Shown here: one piece after another, positions 17,713 through 25,826 of the stretch | Layout of the letters: each line of letters opens with the position of its first letter | Position numbering within the stretch: the stretch's first letter is position 1 | Source of the DNA: JBGNFV01 sp049645705 | GTDB taxonomy: Bacteria > Bacteroidota > Bacteroidia > Cytophagales > Cyclobacteriaceae | NCBI GenBank assembly: GCA_049645705.1 | Contig: JBARUK010000004.1 | Coordinates: forward strand, 62,001-126,000 | Length of the DNA stretch: 64,000 nucleotides | Reading direction: 5' to 3' | The notes under the pieces: model-generated | Database searches by the model: none | Told to the model about the DNA's origin: nothing | What the model saw: the letters and a program-made list of their open reading frames with translations, nothing else | Position numbers and translations under genes: made by a program

Positions 17713-18318
17713 TTACCCCTGATTAGAAATGTATACGGTTAACACGTCCTCATGACTTAATCTGTTTAAATTATTGATTTTATAATCATAATTCTTATTT
17801 AGTTGAGACCCCTCATCGAAATCGTAAATGAATCGCAATAACTTTTTATGATTAACCTTCCCGTGGTCACAAAACTTATCAAAACCATAATTATAGGGGC
17901 TTTCTGTTAAAAGGTGTTTAACTATACCAGGAGAGGGGGATTTATTATGTTTTAACTTATACAAACTGAAATGCTATAGTCAACACACCAGTTATGTATG
18001 CTGCAGCATAAGAACTACCAGATTCAGGGGATTTGCTATTAATAATAACAATACCTTCACCAGGAGCTGTAAATCTGATAAGAGGATATTCATCTCTTGG
18101 CCTGAGTGCTGCCGCTGGTAGTTTATACCTTTATACCTTTCAGATGAGTTATAGATGTCATCCTCTTCTACTCCCTAATGCTTTACAGTCACCAATTTGG
18201 TTGATTCTTTATTAATTGTTGCGATGCCTTCTACCCTTTTAGGAATGTTACTCTGATAACCTTCGATTGTATCAGTTTCTAAATATCTATGACTTTTAAG
18301 TGCAATTGGAAGCTTCAT
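17713..18318 (-). pseudogene. Truncated, frameshifted copy of the S8 subtilase
   Basis: Three frames in succession on the minus strand match the C-terminal half of the intact subtilase at 18797-19798. From 18318, GIATINKEST resembles IAVGAHQKGR. In a second frame (about 18118-17957), FTAPGEGIVII then SGSSYAAAYITGVLTIAFQ match the LTAPGDGVYSL and SGSSYASPFVTGLAALIIQ region that holds the catalytic Ser. From 17964, YKLKHNKSPSPGIVKHLLTE and YGFDKFCDHGKVNHKKLLRFI match WRLRHGRSPGPLLVRRVLRQ and the following segment. The parts holding Asp and His are missing, so no active protease can be made. The 3' frame stays open for 83 codons. Confidence 0.8.
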
Positions 18319-18347
18319 GAACTCTTTTACATACTTTTTAAATAAAA

Positions 18348-18365
18348 CACCCCCTTCCGGGGGTG
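18348..18365 (-). terminator. Terminator of the subtilase-companion operon
   Basis: CACCCCC at 18348-18354 pairs with GGGGGTG at 18359-18365 around a TTCC loop. Read on the minus strand, the stem is followed by TTTTATTT. It begins 15 bp past the companion gene stop and separates the intact pair from the decayed pair. Confidence 0.85.
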
Positions 18366-18379
18366 CAGTTAGTTGTTAA

Positions 18380-18778
18380 TTAATCGTCATCGTCTGCTTC
18401 TACATAGTAGGAGGTGCTCTGGCCTGTGCCGCTACCCTGGTCGGTGGCGTTTACCGTAATAGTCACCTTGTGCTCCGTGGCCAGGCTGCTCATCATAAAT
18501 TGCTCTTCGTCAATGATCTCACCGTTGCTGGGCGTGATCTTGTTGGCCGGGTCTACTGTGCCGGGCACATTACCAGAAAGGTAGCCCTTGATCTCAAAGT
18601 GGCGCGCGCCTCCCAGCACCGTACTGGGGCTGGCCGGTTGGGTACTGTTAAACATCGTTTTGTAGTACTCGTAGTTCGAATCTACGGCTATGCGGTACCG
18701 CAGCTTCATAGCCACGTTGCCCTGGTATACATCGCCACTCTTCTGCAGATGTACGTAAGGTTTAAATTGGTCACTCAT
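18380..18778 (-). CDS. Small companion protein of the subtilase (unknown family)
   Basis: I do not recognise this 132-residue protein. It has no signal peptide and no cysteine, and alternates hydrophobic and polar residues in a way that suggests beta strands (YVHLQKSGDVYQGNVAMKL, then HKVTITVNA). It ends STSYYVEADDDD, an acidic tail. It starts 18 bp after the stop of the subtilase gene, in the same direction, and shares that gene's terminator. The pair occurs again next door in decayed form with the same order, and the C-terminal STSYY-EAD is the best kept part. It may be a substrate, an inhibitor/propeptide in trans, or an adaptor of the protease; none can be decided from sequence. Confidence 0.75.
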   Translation of the reverse strand: MSDQFKPYVHLQKSGDVYQGNVAMKLRYRIAVDSNYEYYKTMFNSTQPASPSTVLGGARHFEIKGYLSGNVPGTVDPANKITPSNGEIIDEEQFMMSSLATEHKVTITVNATDQGSGTGQSTSYYVEADDDD

Positions 18779-18796
18779 GTTTGTTTACATTTTATA

Positions 18797-19798
18797 TTAA
18801 AATTGGTATCTGTTCTCGTAAGCTTTGGGCGGCAGATCCGCCCCGCAGGTAGTGATGAGCACTGCCAGCCGGTCCGGCATGACCTTACCATATCCATAGG
18901 CCCTATGGAAGCTGTCTGTATGAGTGCACTGCCGGAGCACCCGCCTCACCAGCAGGGGCCCGGGCGACCGGCCGTGCCGTAGCCGCCAGGCCTGTATGAT
19001 GAGGGCCGCCAGTCCGGTTACAAAGGGGCTGGCATATGATGAGCCGCTACCATAGCCAAATGTATCACCTGGGGCCAGGCTGTACACCCCATCCCCGGGA
19101 GCCGTCAGCTCCAGGAGCTGCCCCCTGGCATGGGTCGCTTCCGCCCGCCCTTTTTGGTGAGCACCCACCGCTATCGTTTCCTGGTAGGCCGCCGGGTATT
19201 CTATGTTGTCCGTCCCGTCATGTATACCATTGCCCGCCTGGGCGATAATGGTGATACCCATCTGGCTGGCCTCCTGTATGAGGTAGTGCAGGCCCGCATT
19301 GTGCGGAAAGTTCTGCAGGCTGATGTTGATGATATCCACCTTACTCTCCATGGCACAGATCAGGCTCTTTTCCAGGGCATAGTGGTGTATCCGTCCTCGG
19401 CGTGTAACCCGGTAGCTATACAATTCTGCCCCCGGGGCCACACCGTGCATTTTAGCCCTGTCGCTGCGTCCGTCTGCCGCAATGATACCCGCCACCATCG
19501 TACCGTGGTACATTTCCTTATGGCTAATTTCTCCGGCTTGATTATCGGTGATAAAGTCGAAAGTCTTGTGCGTATGGCCTTTTCTAAAGGAAGCATGCCG
19601 CAGGTCTGCCGCGCTGTCTATGATAGCGATGCGTACACCCGTGCCGTCCAGCCTGGTGCCTTTTTCCCCATCCAGCACTAGCCGGTGTATCTCTCTCAAT
19701 CCTGCCTCCTCTACTCCCCAGTGAGGCCGCTCCTCTGTATGGGATGGCTGGCTAGCTGCCTGGCTCACCTGATGAAAATACTGTTTCGACTGCTTCAT
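18797..19798 (-). CDS. S8 subtilisin-like serine protease without signal peptide
   Basis: The 333-residue product is a complete subtilase: Asp61 (IAIIDSAAD), His98 (YHGTMVAGIIA), oxyanion Asn190 (IAQAGNG) and Ser254 (GSGSSYASPFVTGLAAL). The N-terminus (MKQSKQYFHQVSQAASQPSH) has no hydrophobic stretch and no I9 propeptide-length domain, so the enzyme is probably cytoplasmic or leaves by another route. A purine-rich AGGCAGGAGGTT precedes the ATG closely, an unusually strong ribosome site for this window. It is the first gene of a two-gene unit with the 132-residue companion. Cytoplasmic subtilases in bacteria often process specific partners such as RiPP precursors; that is only an analogy here. 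Confidence 0.9.
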   Translation of the reverse strand: MKQSKQYFHQVSQAASQPSHTEERPHWGVEEAGLREIHRLVLDGEKGTRLDGTGVRIAIIDSAADLRHASFRKGHTHKTFDFITDNQAGEISHKEMYHGTMVAGIIAADGRSDRAKMHGVAPGAELYSYRVTRRGRIHHYALEKSLICAMESKVDIINISLQNFPHNAGLHYLIQEASQMGITIIAQAGNGIHDGTDNIEYPAAYQETIAVGAHQKGRAEATHARGQLLELTAPGDGVYSLAPGDTFGYGSGSSYASPFVTGLAALIIQAWRLRHGRSPGPLLVRRVLRQCTHTDSFHRAYGYGKVMPDRLAVLITTCGADLPPKAYENRYQF

Positions 19799-20016
19799 AA
19801 CCTCCTGCCTATCAAATCTTTATCTTGTGTAAAGGTGGTGATTATACAATGGAGTTAAAACACGTATTTCTGCGATATTTGATATACCTGTTTTCGGGGA
19901 TATAACATTTTAAAATAAAAATTATACAATTATCAAGGCAAGACGGGCATACTTTTCAGGGTAATTTCCTATTGAAAATCCCTTCTGACTATGACGTAAT
20001 CAACTGTGAATGAGGA

Positions 20017-20937
20017 TTATTTACCCCTGGGATGAAATTCTACTATTGTCTGGCGCAGAAACTCCCGGTCCAGGTGGGTGTATATCTCTGTAGTAGTAAT
20101 GGACTCATGGCCCAGCATGTCCTGGACGGCCCGCAGGTCGGCCCCTCCTTCTATCAGGTGCGTAGCAAAACTGTGCCTGAAGGTATGCGGGCTTATATTC
20201 TTAGGGATACCAGCGCGGGCTACCAGCTCCTTCAGGGCCATAAATACGTAGTTGCGGGTAAGCATAGCGCCCCTGCGATTGAGGAACAGCACATGCTCGT
20301 GGCCCTTTTTGGCGGCTACATGCACCCGCACGTGCTCCCTGTACATAGCTATGTACTTTAGGGCACTTCTGCCCACAGGCACCAGGCGCTCCTTATTACC
20401 CTTACCGGTTACTCTCAGAAACCCGGGGCCATCATCATCTGCATACACATGGTTCAGGTGCAGAGATATAAGTTCGCTCACCCGAAGGCCGGAGCTGTAC
20501 ATCGTTTCCAGCATAGCCCTGTTCCTTACCCCATGGTCAGTGCTCATATCAATAGCTTCCAGAATGGCATCTATTTCATGCAGATCCAGGGTATCGGGCA
20601 GCTTGCGGCCCAGGCGCGGAGCCTCCAGCAGTTCAGACGGATCGGAGGTGATAAAATCCTCGAAAACAAGGAAGCGGTAAAATTGCCTTATGCCGCTTAT
20701 GATACGCGCCTGGCTGTAAGCTGACATGCCCATTTCGGCCAGATACTGAACAAAAGAGCGTAACCAGGGCAATGTAACCGCAAGCGGGTCCGCTGGTCCA
20801 TTGGAGATTTGAGCAAACTGTTTTAGCTTTACCACATCGCGCTCATATGCGTCGATGGAGTTGGCAGCCAGCGACCGTTCCAGGCGGAGATGATTCCTGA
20901 ATTGCCTGAGGTAATTATCCCATTTGTTTGTATCCAT
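20017..20937 (-). CDS. xerD: Tyrosine recombinase XerD
   Basis: The 306-residue product is a site-specific tyrosine recombinase of the XerC/XerD type, which resolves chromosome dimers at dif with FtsK. The N-terminal SAM-like core-binding domain spans residues 5-90. The catalytic set is complete: Arg152 (SSGLRVSELI), Lys179 (TGKGNKER), His251 and Arg254 (HTFRHSFATHL), His277 (LGHESI) and Tyr286 (YTHLD). Length and motif spacing fit XerD, and the gene stands alone among housekeeping genes, not at an integron or phage edge, which supports the cellular role. It starts 32 bp from the divergent aroQ. Confidence 0.93.
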   Translation of the reverse strand: MDTNKWDNYLRQFRNHLRLERSLAANSIDAYERDVVKLKQFAQISNGPADPLAVTLPWLRSFVQYLAEMGMSAYSQARIISGIRQFYRFLVFEDFITSDPSELLEAPRLGRKLPDTLDLHEIDAILEAIDMSTDHGVRNRAMLETMYSSGLRVSELISLHLNHVYADDDGPGFLRVTGKGNKERLVPVGRSALKYIAMYREHVRVHVAAKKGHEHVLFLNRRGAMLTRNYVFMALKELVARAGIPKNISPHTFRHSFATHLIEGGADLRAVQDMLGHESITTTEIYTHLDREFLRQTIVEFHPRGK

Positions 20938-20969
20938 GCGTCAGGCCGAAAGATAATGCATTTTTAGCT

Positions 20970-21401
20970 ATGAAGATCTCTATTGTAAACGGACCCAACT
21001 TAAACCTGCTTGGCAAGCGCCAGCCGGAGATATACGGTCACCAGTCGTTCGAAGACTTTTTCGGCACCCTGCAGGAGGCTTTTCCCGGACATGAACTGCT
21101 GTACTATCAAAGCAACAGCGAAGGAGACCTGGTAGACTACCTGCACGAAAAAGGCTTTGGTGAAGCCGATGGGATCATACTGAATGCGGGGGCTTATACC
21201 CACACATCAGTGGCACTGGCAGACGCCGTGGCCGGTATCACCACACCTGTGATAGAGGTCCATATTTCCAACATATACGCACGTGAGGCGTTTCGTCATC
21301 ACAGCTATCTGGCACCGGTATGCGCCGGTACCATAGCGGGACTGGGCCTGAGCGGATACCGGCTGGCCATAAACTTTTTTACTGATAAAGAATCTGCATA
21401 A
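20970..21401 (+). CDS. aroQ: Type II 3-dehydroquinate dehydratase
   Basis: AroQ removes water from 3-dehydroquinate in the shikimate pathway to aromatic amino acids. The 143-residue product begins MKISIVNGPNLNLLGKRQP, with the catalytic Tyr22 in EIYG. NSEGDLVDYLHE, NAGAYTHTSVAL, the active-site His in IEVHISNIYARE and the substrate-binding FRHHS segment follow, all as in the dodecameric type II family. The frame is open for 14 codons upstream, but these overlap xerD and are not like the family, so I choose the ATG at 20970. The aminotransferase gene follows after 4 bp. Confidence 0.95.
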   Translation: MKISIVNGPNLNLLGKRQPEIYGHQSFEDFFGTLQEAFPGHELLYYQSNSEGDLVDYLHEKGFGEADGIILNAGAYTHTSVALADAVAGITTPVIEVHISNIYAREAFRHHSYLAPVCAGTIAGLGLSGYRLAINFFTDKESA

Positions 21402-21405
21402 ACAT

Positions 21406-22470
21406 ATGAATACCACCTTTAATCCGGGGCCCTCTAAAGTATATCCTGAAATACCGGCCTACGTTCAGGAGGCTTACGCGCAGGGCATATTGAGTATAAA
21501 CCACCGGAGCGAAGCATTCATGACACTCTGCCGGGAAACACTCGAGGTCTTTAAAGACCGGCTGTCCATACCCGAGAGTTACCAGGTCGTATTTACCTCC
21601 AGTGCCACAGAGTGCTGGGAGATCATAGCGCAGTCCCTGACCAAGTCTATGAGCTACCACTTTTACAATGGAGCATTTGGCGAAAAGTGGTTTCATTTTG
21701 CCAAACAGATCAGATCCAGGGCCAAGGCCGCACCATTCGGCACAGATAAACTACCCGCGTTCGATACCATGAAGGTCCCCAGGGCAGCCGAGATACTCTG
21801 CTTCACTCAGAATGAGACCTCTAACGGCACGCGCATACCGCAGATGGCACTGGAAAGTGTACACCGCAAATTTCCGAAGGCACTGATAGCTGTAGATGCC
21901 ACCAGCTCACTGGGAGGTATCGCCCTGGACTTTAGCCGCATTGATATTGGATATGCATCGGTACAGAAATGCCTGGGCCTGCCCGCCGGACTGGGCATCA
22001 TGATCCTCTCCCCGCGGGCCGTAGACAGGGCAAGACAGCTCAATGAAAAGGATCACTATAACAGTCTGACGAGGATACTGGACAACATGCAGAAGCACCA
22101 GACTCACTACACCCCGAATGTACTGGCTATCTACCTGCTCCGGCGAACCATGGAACAGCGCTACACCATAGAGCCGATCCACAAGCGCCTGGAGGAGCAA
22201 TACAAAGAGCTGAGTCAGTGTATTACCCAATCGTCTGTACTGGACTGGCTGGTACCGGAGGATTACATGCGCTCGCGTACCGTGCTGGCAGTGAAAGCAC
22301 CGGCAGACCGCATCGCCCACATACATAAAGAAGCAGCAGAAGCCGGGATCATACTGGGAAAGGGCTACGGAGACCTTAAAGAGACGACCTTCCGTATTGC
22401 TAATTTTCCCGCCATAGACAGTGAAGACATTGCCAAACTGAAGACATTCCTGACCAATAATTATTCCTGA
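21406..22470 (+). CDS. SerC-like class V aminotransferase (phosphoserine transaminase family)
   Basis: This 354-residue PLP enzyme starts NTTFNPGPSKVYPEI, the FxxGPs beginning seen in SerC and its relatives. AVDATSSLGGIALDF holds the PLP-ring Asp, and SVQKCLGLPAGLG holds the Schiff-base Lys188. The C-terminal domain ends KGYGDLKETTFRIANFPAI. SerC makes phosphoserine from phosphohydroxypyruvate and glutamate. The match is good for the fold, but I cannot exclude a related alanine-glyoxylate or other aminotransferase. It is probably cotranscribed with aroQ, 4 bp upstream. Confidence 0.8.
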   Translation: MNTTFNPGPSKVYPEIPAYVQEAYAQGILSINHRSEAFMTLCRETLEVFKDRLSIPESYQVVFTSSATECWEIIAQSLTKSMSYHFYNGAFGEKWFHFAKQIRSRAKAAPFGTDKLPAFDTMKVPRAAEILCFTQNETSNGTRIPQMALESVHRKFPKALIAVDATSSLGGIALDFSRIDIGYASVQKCLGLPAGLGIMILSPRAVDRARQLNEKDHYNSLTRILDNMQKHQTHYTPNVLAIYLLRRTMEQRYTIEPIHKRLEEQYKELSQCITQSSVLDWLVPEDYMRSRTVLAVKAPADRIAHIHKEAAEAGIILGKGYGDLKETTFRIANFPAIDSEDIAKLKTFLTNNYS

Positions 22471-22477
22471 TCGCGGG

Positions 22478-22508
22478 ATTGCAGACTGCTACCCTTTTCA
22501 TACCTTTG
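22478..22508 (+). promoter_or_regulatory. Bacteroidota-type promoter for marC-rnhA
   Basis: TTG at 22479-22481, a 19-bp spacer and TACCTTTG at 22501-22508 fit the Bacteroidota sigma consensus (TTTG / TAnnTTTG) closely. Transcription should start near 22515, about 20 nt before the marC ATG at 22536. Confidence 0.65.
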
Positions 22509-22535
22509 CGGCCGCAAATTTTAAGTGGTTGAGGT

Positions 22536-23108
22536 ATGTTAAACTTTAGAGAGATCCTTAGCGTTTCCCTGATTCTGTTTTCAGTCATAGATATTGTGGG
22601 TTCTATCCCTATTATTATTGACCTGAGAAAAAAGACAGGCCATATTCAGTCAGAAAAGGCCACACTGGTGGCTGGCATCATCATGATCGCCTTCCTGTAC
22701 CTGGGTGAGTCCATTCTTAAGCTTTTTGGTATAGACGTAGAGTCTTTTGCCATAGCCGGTGCCCTTATTATGTTCTTTTTGGGTATGGAGATGGTACTCG
22801 GCCTGCAGTTCTTTAAGGCTGACGACCCGGAAGAGTCTGCCAGTGCCTCTATCGTACCGCTTGCCTTTCCGCTTATAGCCGGTGCGGGCACTATGACCAC
22901 GCTGGTGTCTCTAAAGGCGGCCTATGAAGGCCCTAATATTCTGGTGGGCATTCTTTTGAATCTGGTGTTCGTTTACGTAGTATTGAAAACCAGCGGATGG
23001 CTGGAAAAGAAAATAGGTAAAGCAGGATTCAACATTCTCCGCAAAGTATTTGGTATCATCCTGCTCGCCATAGCCATCAAGCTTTTCAAAACGAATATAC
23101 TCGCCTGA
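22536..23108 (+). CDS. MarC-family integral membrane protein
   Basis: The 190-residue protein has six hydrophobic segments in the MarC/YchE arrangement, including FSVIDIVGSIPIIIDLRKK, LGMEMVLGLQFF and IVPLAFPLIAGAGTMTTLVSL. The PLAFPLIAGPG-type motif is the most conserved part of the family. MarC was once linked to antibiotic resistance, but that was not upheld; the role is unknown and it is often called a putative transporter. Its stop overlaps the start of rnhA by TGATG, so the two are coupled. Confidence 0.9.
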   Translation: MLNFREILSVSLILFSVIDIVGSIPIIIDLRKKTGHIQSEKATLVAGIIMIAFLYLGESILKLFGIDVESFAIAGALIMFFLGMEMVLGLQFFKADDPEESASASIVPLAFPLIAGAGTMTTLVSLKAAYEGPNILVGILLNLVFVYVVLKTSGWLEKKIGKAGFNILRKVFGIILLAIAIKLFKTNILA

Positions 23109-23566
23109 TGCAGATAACTATGTATACGGACGGATCATCCCTTGGCAATCCCGGACCGGGTGGCTACGGGACAGTCCTGATGGCCGGTCCTCATCGTAAG
23201 GAAATATCAGAAGGCTTTCGCAAGACTACAAACAACCGCATGGAACTCCTGGCGGTGATCATAGGTCTGGAAGCACTCAAAAAGCCCGGTATGGAAGTCA
23301 CCGTCTACTCAGACAGTAAGTACGTGGTAGATGCCGTAATGAAAGGCTGGCTCTGGGGCTGGCGAAAAAAGAACTTTAAGGGCAAAAAAAACCCGGACCT
23401 GTGGAGGCGCTTCATAGATGCGTATAACAAGCATGATGTAAAGCTAAAGTGGGTAAAAGGGCACGCAGGTATACCTGAAAACGAACGCTGTGACCAACTG
23501 GCCGTAGCCAGTGCCGAAGGCAGCAACCTACTGATAGACGAAGGGTACGAATCGGCCGAGGCCTAA
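23108..23566 (+). CDS. rnhA: Ribonuclease HI
   Basis: RNase HI cuts the RNA strand of RNA-DNA hybrids, clearing R-loops and primers. The 152-residue protein has the four metal-binding acids: Asp8 in YTDGSSLGNPGPGGYG, Glu46 in NNRMELLAVI, Asp in VYSDSKYVVDAV and the final Asp in ERCDQLAVASA. The His loop is present in VKGHAGIPENE, and the basic handle region is GWLWGWRKKNFKGKKN. Length is that of the E. coli enzyme. It is coupled to marC. Confidence 0.96.
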   Translation: MQITMYTDGSSLGNPGPGGYGTVLMAGPHRKEISEGFRKTTNNRMELLAVIIGLEALKKPGMEVTVYSDSKYVVDAVMKGWLWGWRKKNFKGKKNPDLWRRFIDAYNKHDVKLKWVKGHAGIPENERCDQLAVASAEGSNLLIDEGYESAEA

Positions 23567-23813
23567 CGCTAATGCCCCGGCAACCGGGCTTTGGTCCCAC
23601 ACAACCACCCGTGGTTGATGTTATAGCCCAGTTGGTATTGGACCTGGCAGCACCACCCTTCCAAATCAGCATCACGGCAAGCTATCTGCACTCAGCATCG
23701 GGAAGTGCAACTTCCCATAACCTCAGCCACGACGTGCAATTTCGCGGTAGTAAGGTTTACCCGCGCCAGTTTGGGCAGTACCGTTATAGTCCGGCACTAC
23801 TCTGCAAACTACC
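23567..23813. repeat. Intergenic region between convergent genes with compact hairpins
   Basis: This 247-bp stretch lies between the ends of rnhA and the alpha/beta hydrolase. It has several short palindromes: CCCGG-CAA-CCGGG near 23577-23589, AACCAC-CC-GTGGTT near 23604-23617, and a perfect GGGAAGT-GCA-ACTTCCC at 23700-23716. No T run follows these, so they are not ordinary terminators. The frames open here have no family likeness. It may be a REP-like element or a structured 3' region. Confidence 0.45.
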
Positions 23814-24479
23814 TTACAAACAACGATTTATATGATCTTCCACTGCCTGGCGATGGCTGACTATCATGAAGTGCCCGGCATCGGGTAACAGGTGATTGAT
23901 ATCAGCCCTTCGTCCTACGGGAAACAGGCGGTCTTTTCGGCCGTGTATCGTTGTGGTGGCCGTACCGGGCAGTATTTCCGTGCCGGTCCATGACATTATC
24001 TTCGGAATGGCCCACTGCACTATACGGTAGTCTGTACTTTCGTATATGCGTTGCAGGGCTGCTTTGTCCTCCGGGCGTGTGGCAGTAAAAAAATAGTTAC
24101 GAAGGGCAGAAATATCCGTTTTCCAGGCCAGCTTAATGCCCCATGTCCCTGCTACTCCTGAGGCACTTCTGAACAACAGCGGCACCTGGCGGCAGTGGCG
24201 GATGGTGCTTACCAGCACCAGCTTTTCTACCTTTTTTATGGCCGCTATCTCCTGTGCCAGTATACCCCCGAGCGACACGCCCACCAGGGCAAACGGCTCA
24301 TGACGGATGGATGCCGCCATTTTACTTGCATAATCCTGTATACTTTGACCCGCAGCCGGGTCAAAATAAGGAAGCATGACCTTCTGTCCCGGAAAATTGT
24401 AGGCGTCGAACACCTTACTGTCCACACCTAGTCCACCGATGCAGTAAATTGGTAATTCGTGAAGAGCAGGATCAGTCAT
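23814..24479 (-). CDS. Alpha/beta hydrolase (small, unknown substrate)
   Basis: Starting at 24479 (MTDPALHELP) the 221-residue protein has an alpha/beta hydrolase core: oxyanion strand IYCIGGLGVDSKVF, nucleophile Ser69 in VGVSLGGILAQEIA, acidic residue in IHGRKDRLFPV and catalytic His in PDAGHFMIVSH. The frame is open 52 codons further up, but that part overlaps the HAD gene and is low-complexity, so it is rejected. The start overlaps the HAD stop by 8 bp, which makes it the last gene of the ubiA-dprE-like operon. It could trim an acyl or ester group in the same pathway, but no evidence fixes this. Confidence 0.85.
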   Translation of the reverse strand: MTDPALHELPIYCIGGLGVDSKVFDAYNFPGQKVMLPYFDPAAGQSIQDYASKMAASIRHEPFALVGVSLGGILAQEIAAIKKVEKLVLVSTIRHCRQVPLLFRSASGVAGTWGIKLAWKTDISALRNYFFTATRPEDKAALQRIYESTDYRIVQWAIPKIMSWTGTEILPGTATTTIHGRKDRLFPVGRRADINHLLPDAGHFMIVSHRQAVEDHINRCL

Positions 24480-25089
24480 TAATCTCCTTCGGAGTATTCC
24501 TGAATGGCTTGTAGTGAGCATCTTCAGCCATGGCGAGCATTTCACGGTCGCCTTTGCTGTCGCCGTAGGCGTAGACGTGGTCGTAGTCGTCCAGGTTGAT
24601 TTCGGCGCGGATGCGGGATTCTTTCTCCGGGCCATAGCAGTTTTTGCCCAGCAGGCGGCCCGTTACTCTGCCTTCCACCAGCTCTATTTTGGTAGCGATC
24701 AGGTCCATGTCCATCTCTTCCGCCCAGCATTGCAGCCAGTTTTCGGCAGAGGCAGATACCAGTACCACTTTATGGCCCTTATCGTGGTGTTCTTTTATCT
24801 TTTCGACGGCCGCGGGCCTCACCATATGGGGTATGACGTTGCGGGCAAACTTCTCGCAGCGGTCGTTGAACTTCTCCTGTCTCCAGGTCTTGAAGAAATG
24901 CGCCAGCACCATCTCTTTAGCGCGCCAGTTGGGAATAAGCCCGGCTTTGAAGGCCACCAGCACCGGGCTGAGCAGCGCCATACCTGCCAGGTAGCGGGGC
25001 GTACCCACTACGTACCTGATCATCCGCAGGAATGAGTCGCCTTTAGTAATTGTACCGTCAAAATCGAAAAAAGCGATGCTTTTGCTCAC
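24472..25089 (-). CDS. HAD-IB phosphatase (SerB-like), likely lipid-phosphate sugar phosphatase of the pathway
   Basis: The 205-residue protein is a HAD hydrolase: FFDFDGTITKGDS (nucleophile Asp9, acid Asp11), VVLVSASAENWL (motif II), the Lys in the GPEKESRI segment and the acidic motif YAYGDSKGDREMLAMA. The cap is the helical type of the HAD-IB/SerB group. In bacteria that make polyprenyl-phosphate pentoses, such a HAD protein (sometimes fused to the UbiA prenyltransferase) is thought to remove the 5-phosphate from the phosphoribosyl lipid. Its start overlaps the SDR gene by ATGA and it lies in the same operon as ubiA, which fits that role here. Confidence 0.85.
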   Translation of the reverse strand: MSKSIAFFDFDGTITKGDSFLRMIRYVVGTPRYLAGMALLSPVLVAFKAGLIPNWRAKEMVLAHFFKTWRQEKFNDRCEKFARNVIPHMVRPAAVEKIKEHHDKGHKVVLVSASAENWLQCWAEEMDMDLIATKIELVEGRVTGRLLGKNCYGPEKESRIRAEINLDDYDHVYAYGDSKGDREMLAMAEDAHYKPFRNTPKEIND

Positions 25090-25826
25090 AGTTTAAGCTT
25101 TTTGAACAGGCCTTCGGGTATCGACTTGATGGCATACATAACCGGCCGCCATACGGACTTGGTATAAACGATGTTTTTAGACTTCTTAACGGCATTGTAT
25201 ACCGTTTTGGCCACTTCCTGCGGTTGTGCCGTCAGAGGCTTGGGAGTGTCCATGCCCTCTATCATCTTCGTATTTACAAAGCCCGGCTTCACCGTTACCA
25301 CATGCACATTTTTAGGTGCCAGTCGGTTTCTCAAGCCGGAAAGGTAGGCCGTAAAAGCAGCTTTGGAGCTGCCATAAAAGTAGTTGCTCTGTCGGCCGCG
25401 CTCACCTGCTACCGAGCTTATACCGACAATGGCTCCACGACCGTGCCTTTCGTAGGCTACAGCCAGCCTGTCCAGCACAGAGGCAGCCCCTACGTAGTTC
25501 GTCTCTATGATACGCATGGCCTCGCTCCAGTCCGTTTGTGCAGCTTCCTGGTCTCCCAGGTAGCCAAAGACGCAAACCGATACTTCCGGCAAGCCCTTTT
25601 CTTCAAGCTCCTGCACAAAGCTCCCGTGACTGACAAAGTCCCGGGCATCGAAAGCCTTACTTTCTACATTTACCTCCGGGTAGCGGATAGACAGGTCTTT
25701 TTCCAGGGGCTCCAGCTTTTCGAGGCTGCGGGCCGCCAGTACCAGACTGTAGCCTTCCGATGCGAACTTTTTGGCTATGGCAACGGCCATATCAGATGTA
25801 GCGCCTAATATCAGTACTTTGCTCAT
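25086..25826 (-). CDS. SDR reductase, DprE2-like
   Basis: The 246-residue short-chain dehydrogenase has the nucleotide motif ILGATSDMAVAIAKKF, the NYVGAASVLD strand (the usual NAG region), the catalytic Ser (GISSVAGERG) and YGSSK (Tyr and Lys). The ending RPVMYAIKSIPEGLFKKLKL is like DprE2, the NADH-dependent enzyme that reduces the 2-keto lipid-linked pentose made by DprE1. It overlaps the FAD oxidase gene by ATGA upstream and the HAD gene by ATGA downstream, the order expected for a joint epimerisation step. Confidence 0.87.
   Translation of the reverse strand: MSKVLILGATSDMAVAIAKKFASEGYSLVLAARSLEKLEPLEKDLSIRYPEVNVESKAFDARDFVSHGSFVQELEEKGLPEVSVCVFGYLGDQEAAQTDWSEAMRIIETNYVGAASVLDRLAVAYERHGRGAIVGISSVAGERGRQSNYFYGSSKAAFTAYLSGLRNRLAPKNVHVVTVKPGFVNTKMIEGMDTPKPLTAQPQEVAKTVYNAVKKSKNIVYTKSVWRPVMYAIKSIPEGLFKKLKL

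Noticed and set aside
20017..20937. Integrase of a mobile element
   Set aside because: Length and motif spacing fit XerD, neighbours are housekeeping genes, and no attachment repeats or phage genes are seen.
23572..23835. 87-residue plus-strand frame after rnhA
   Set aside because: No family likeness; it runs through the hairpin cluster and into the end of the convergent hydrolase gene.
24480..24635. N-terminal extension of the alpha/beta hydrolase
   Set aside because: The extra 52 residues overlap the HAD gene, are Thr/Lys/Arg low-complexity, and precede the normal first strand of the fold.
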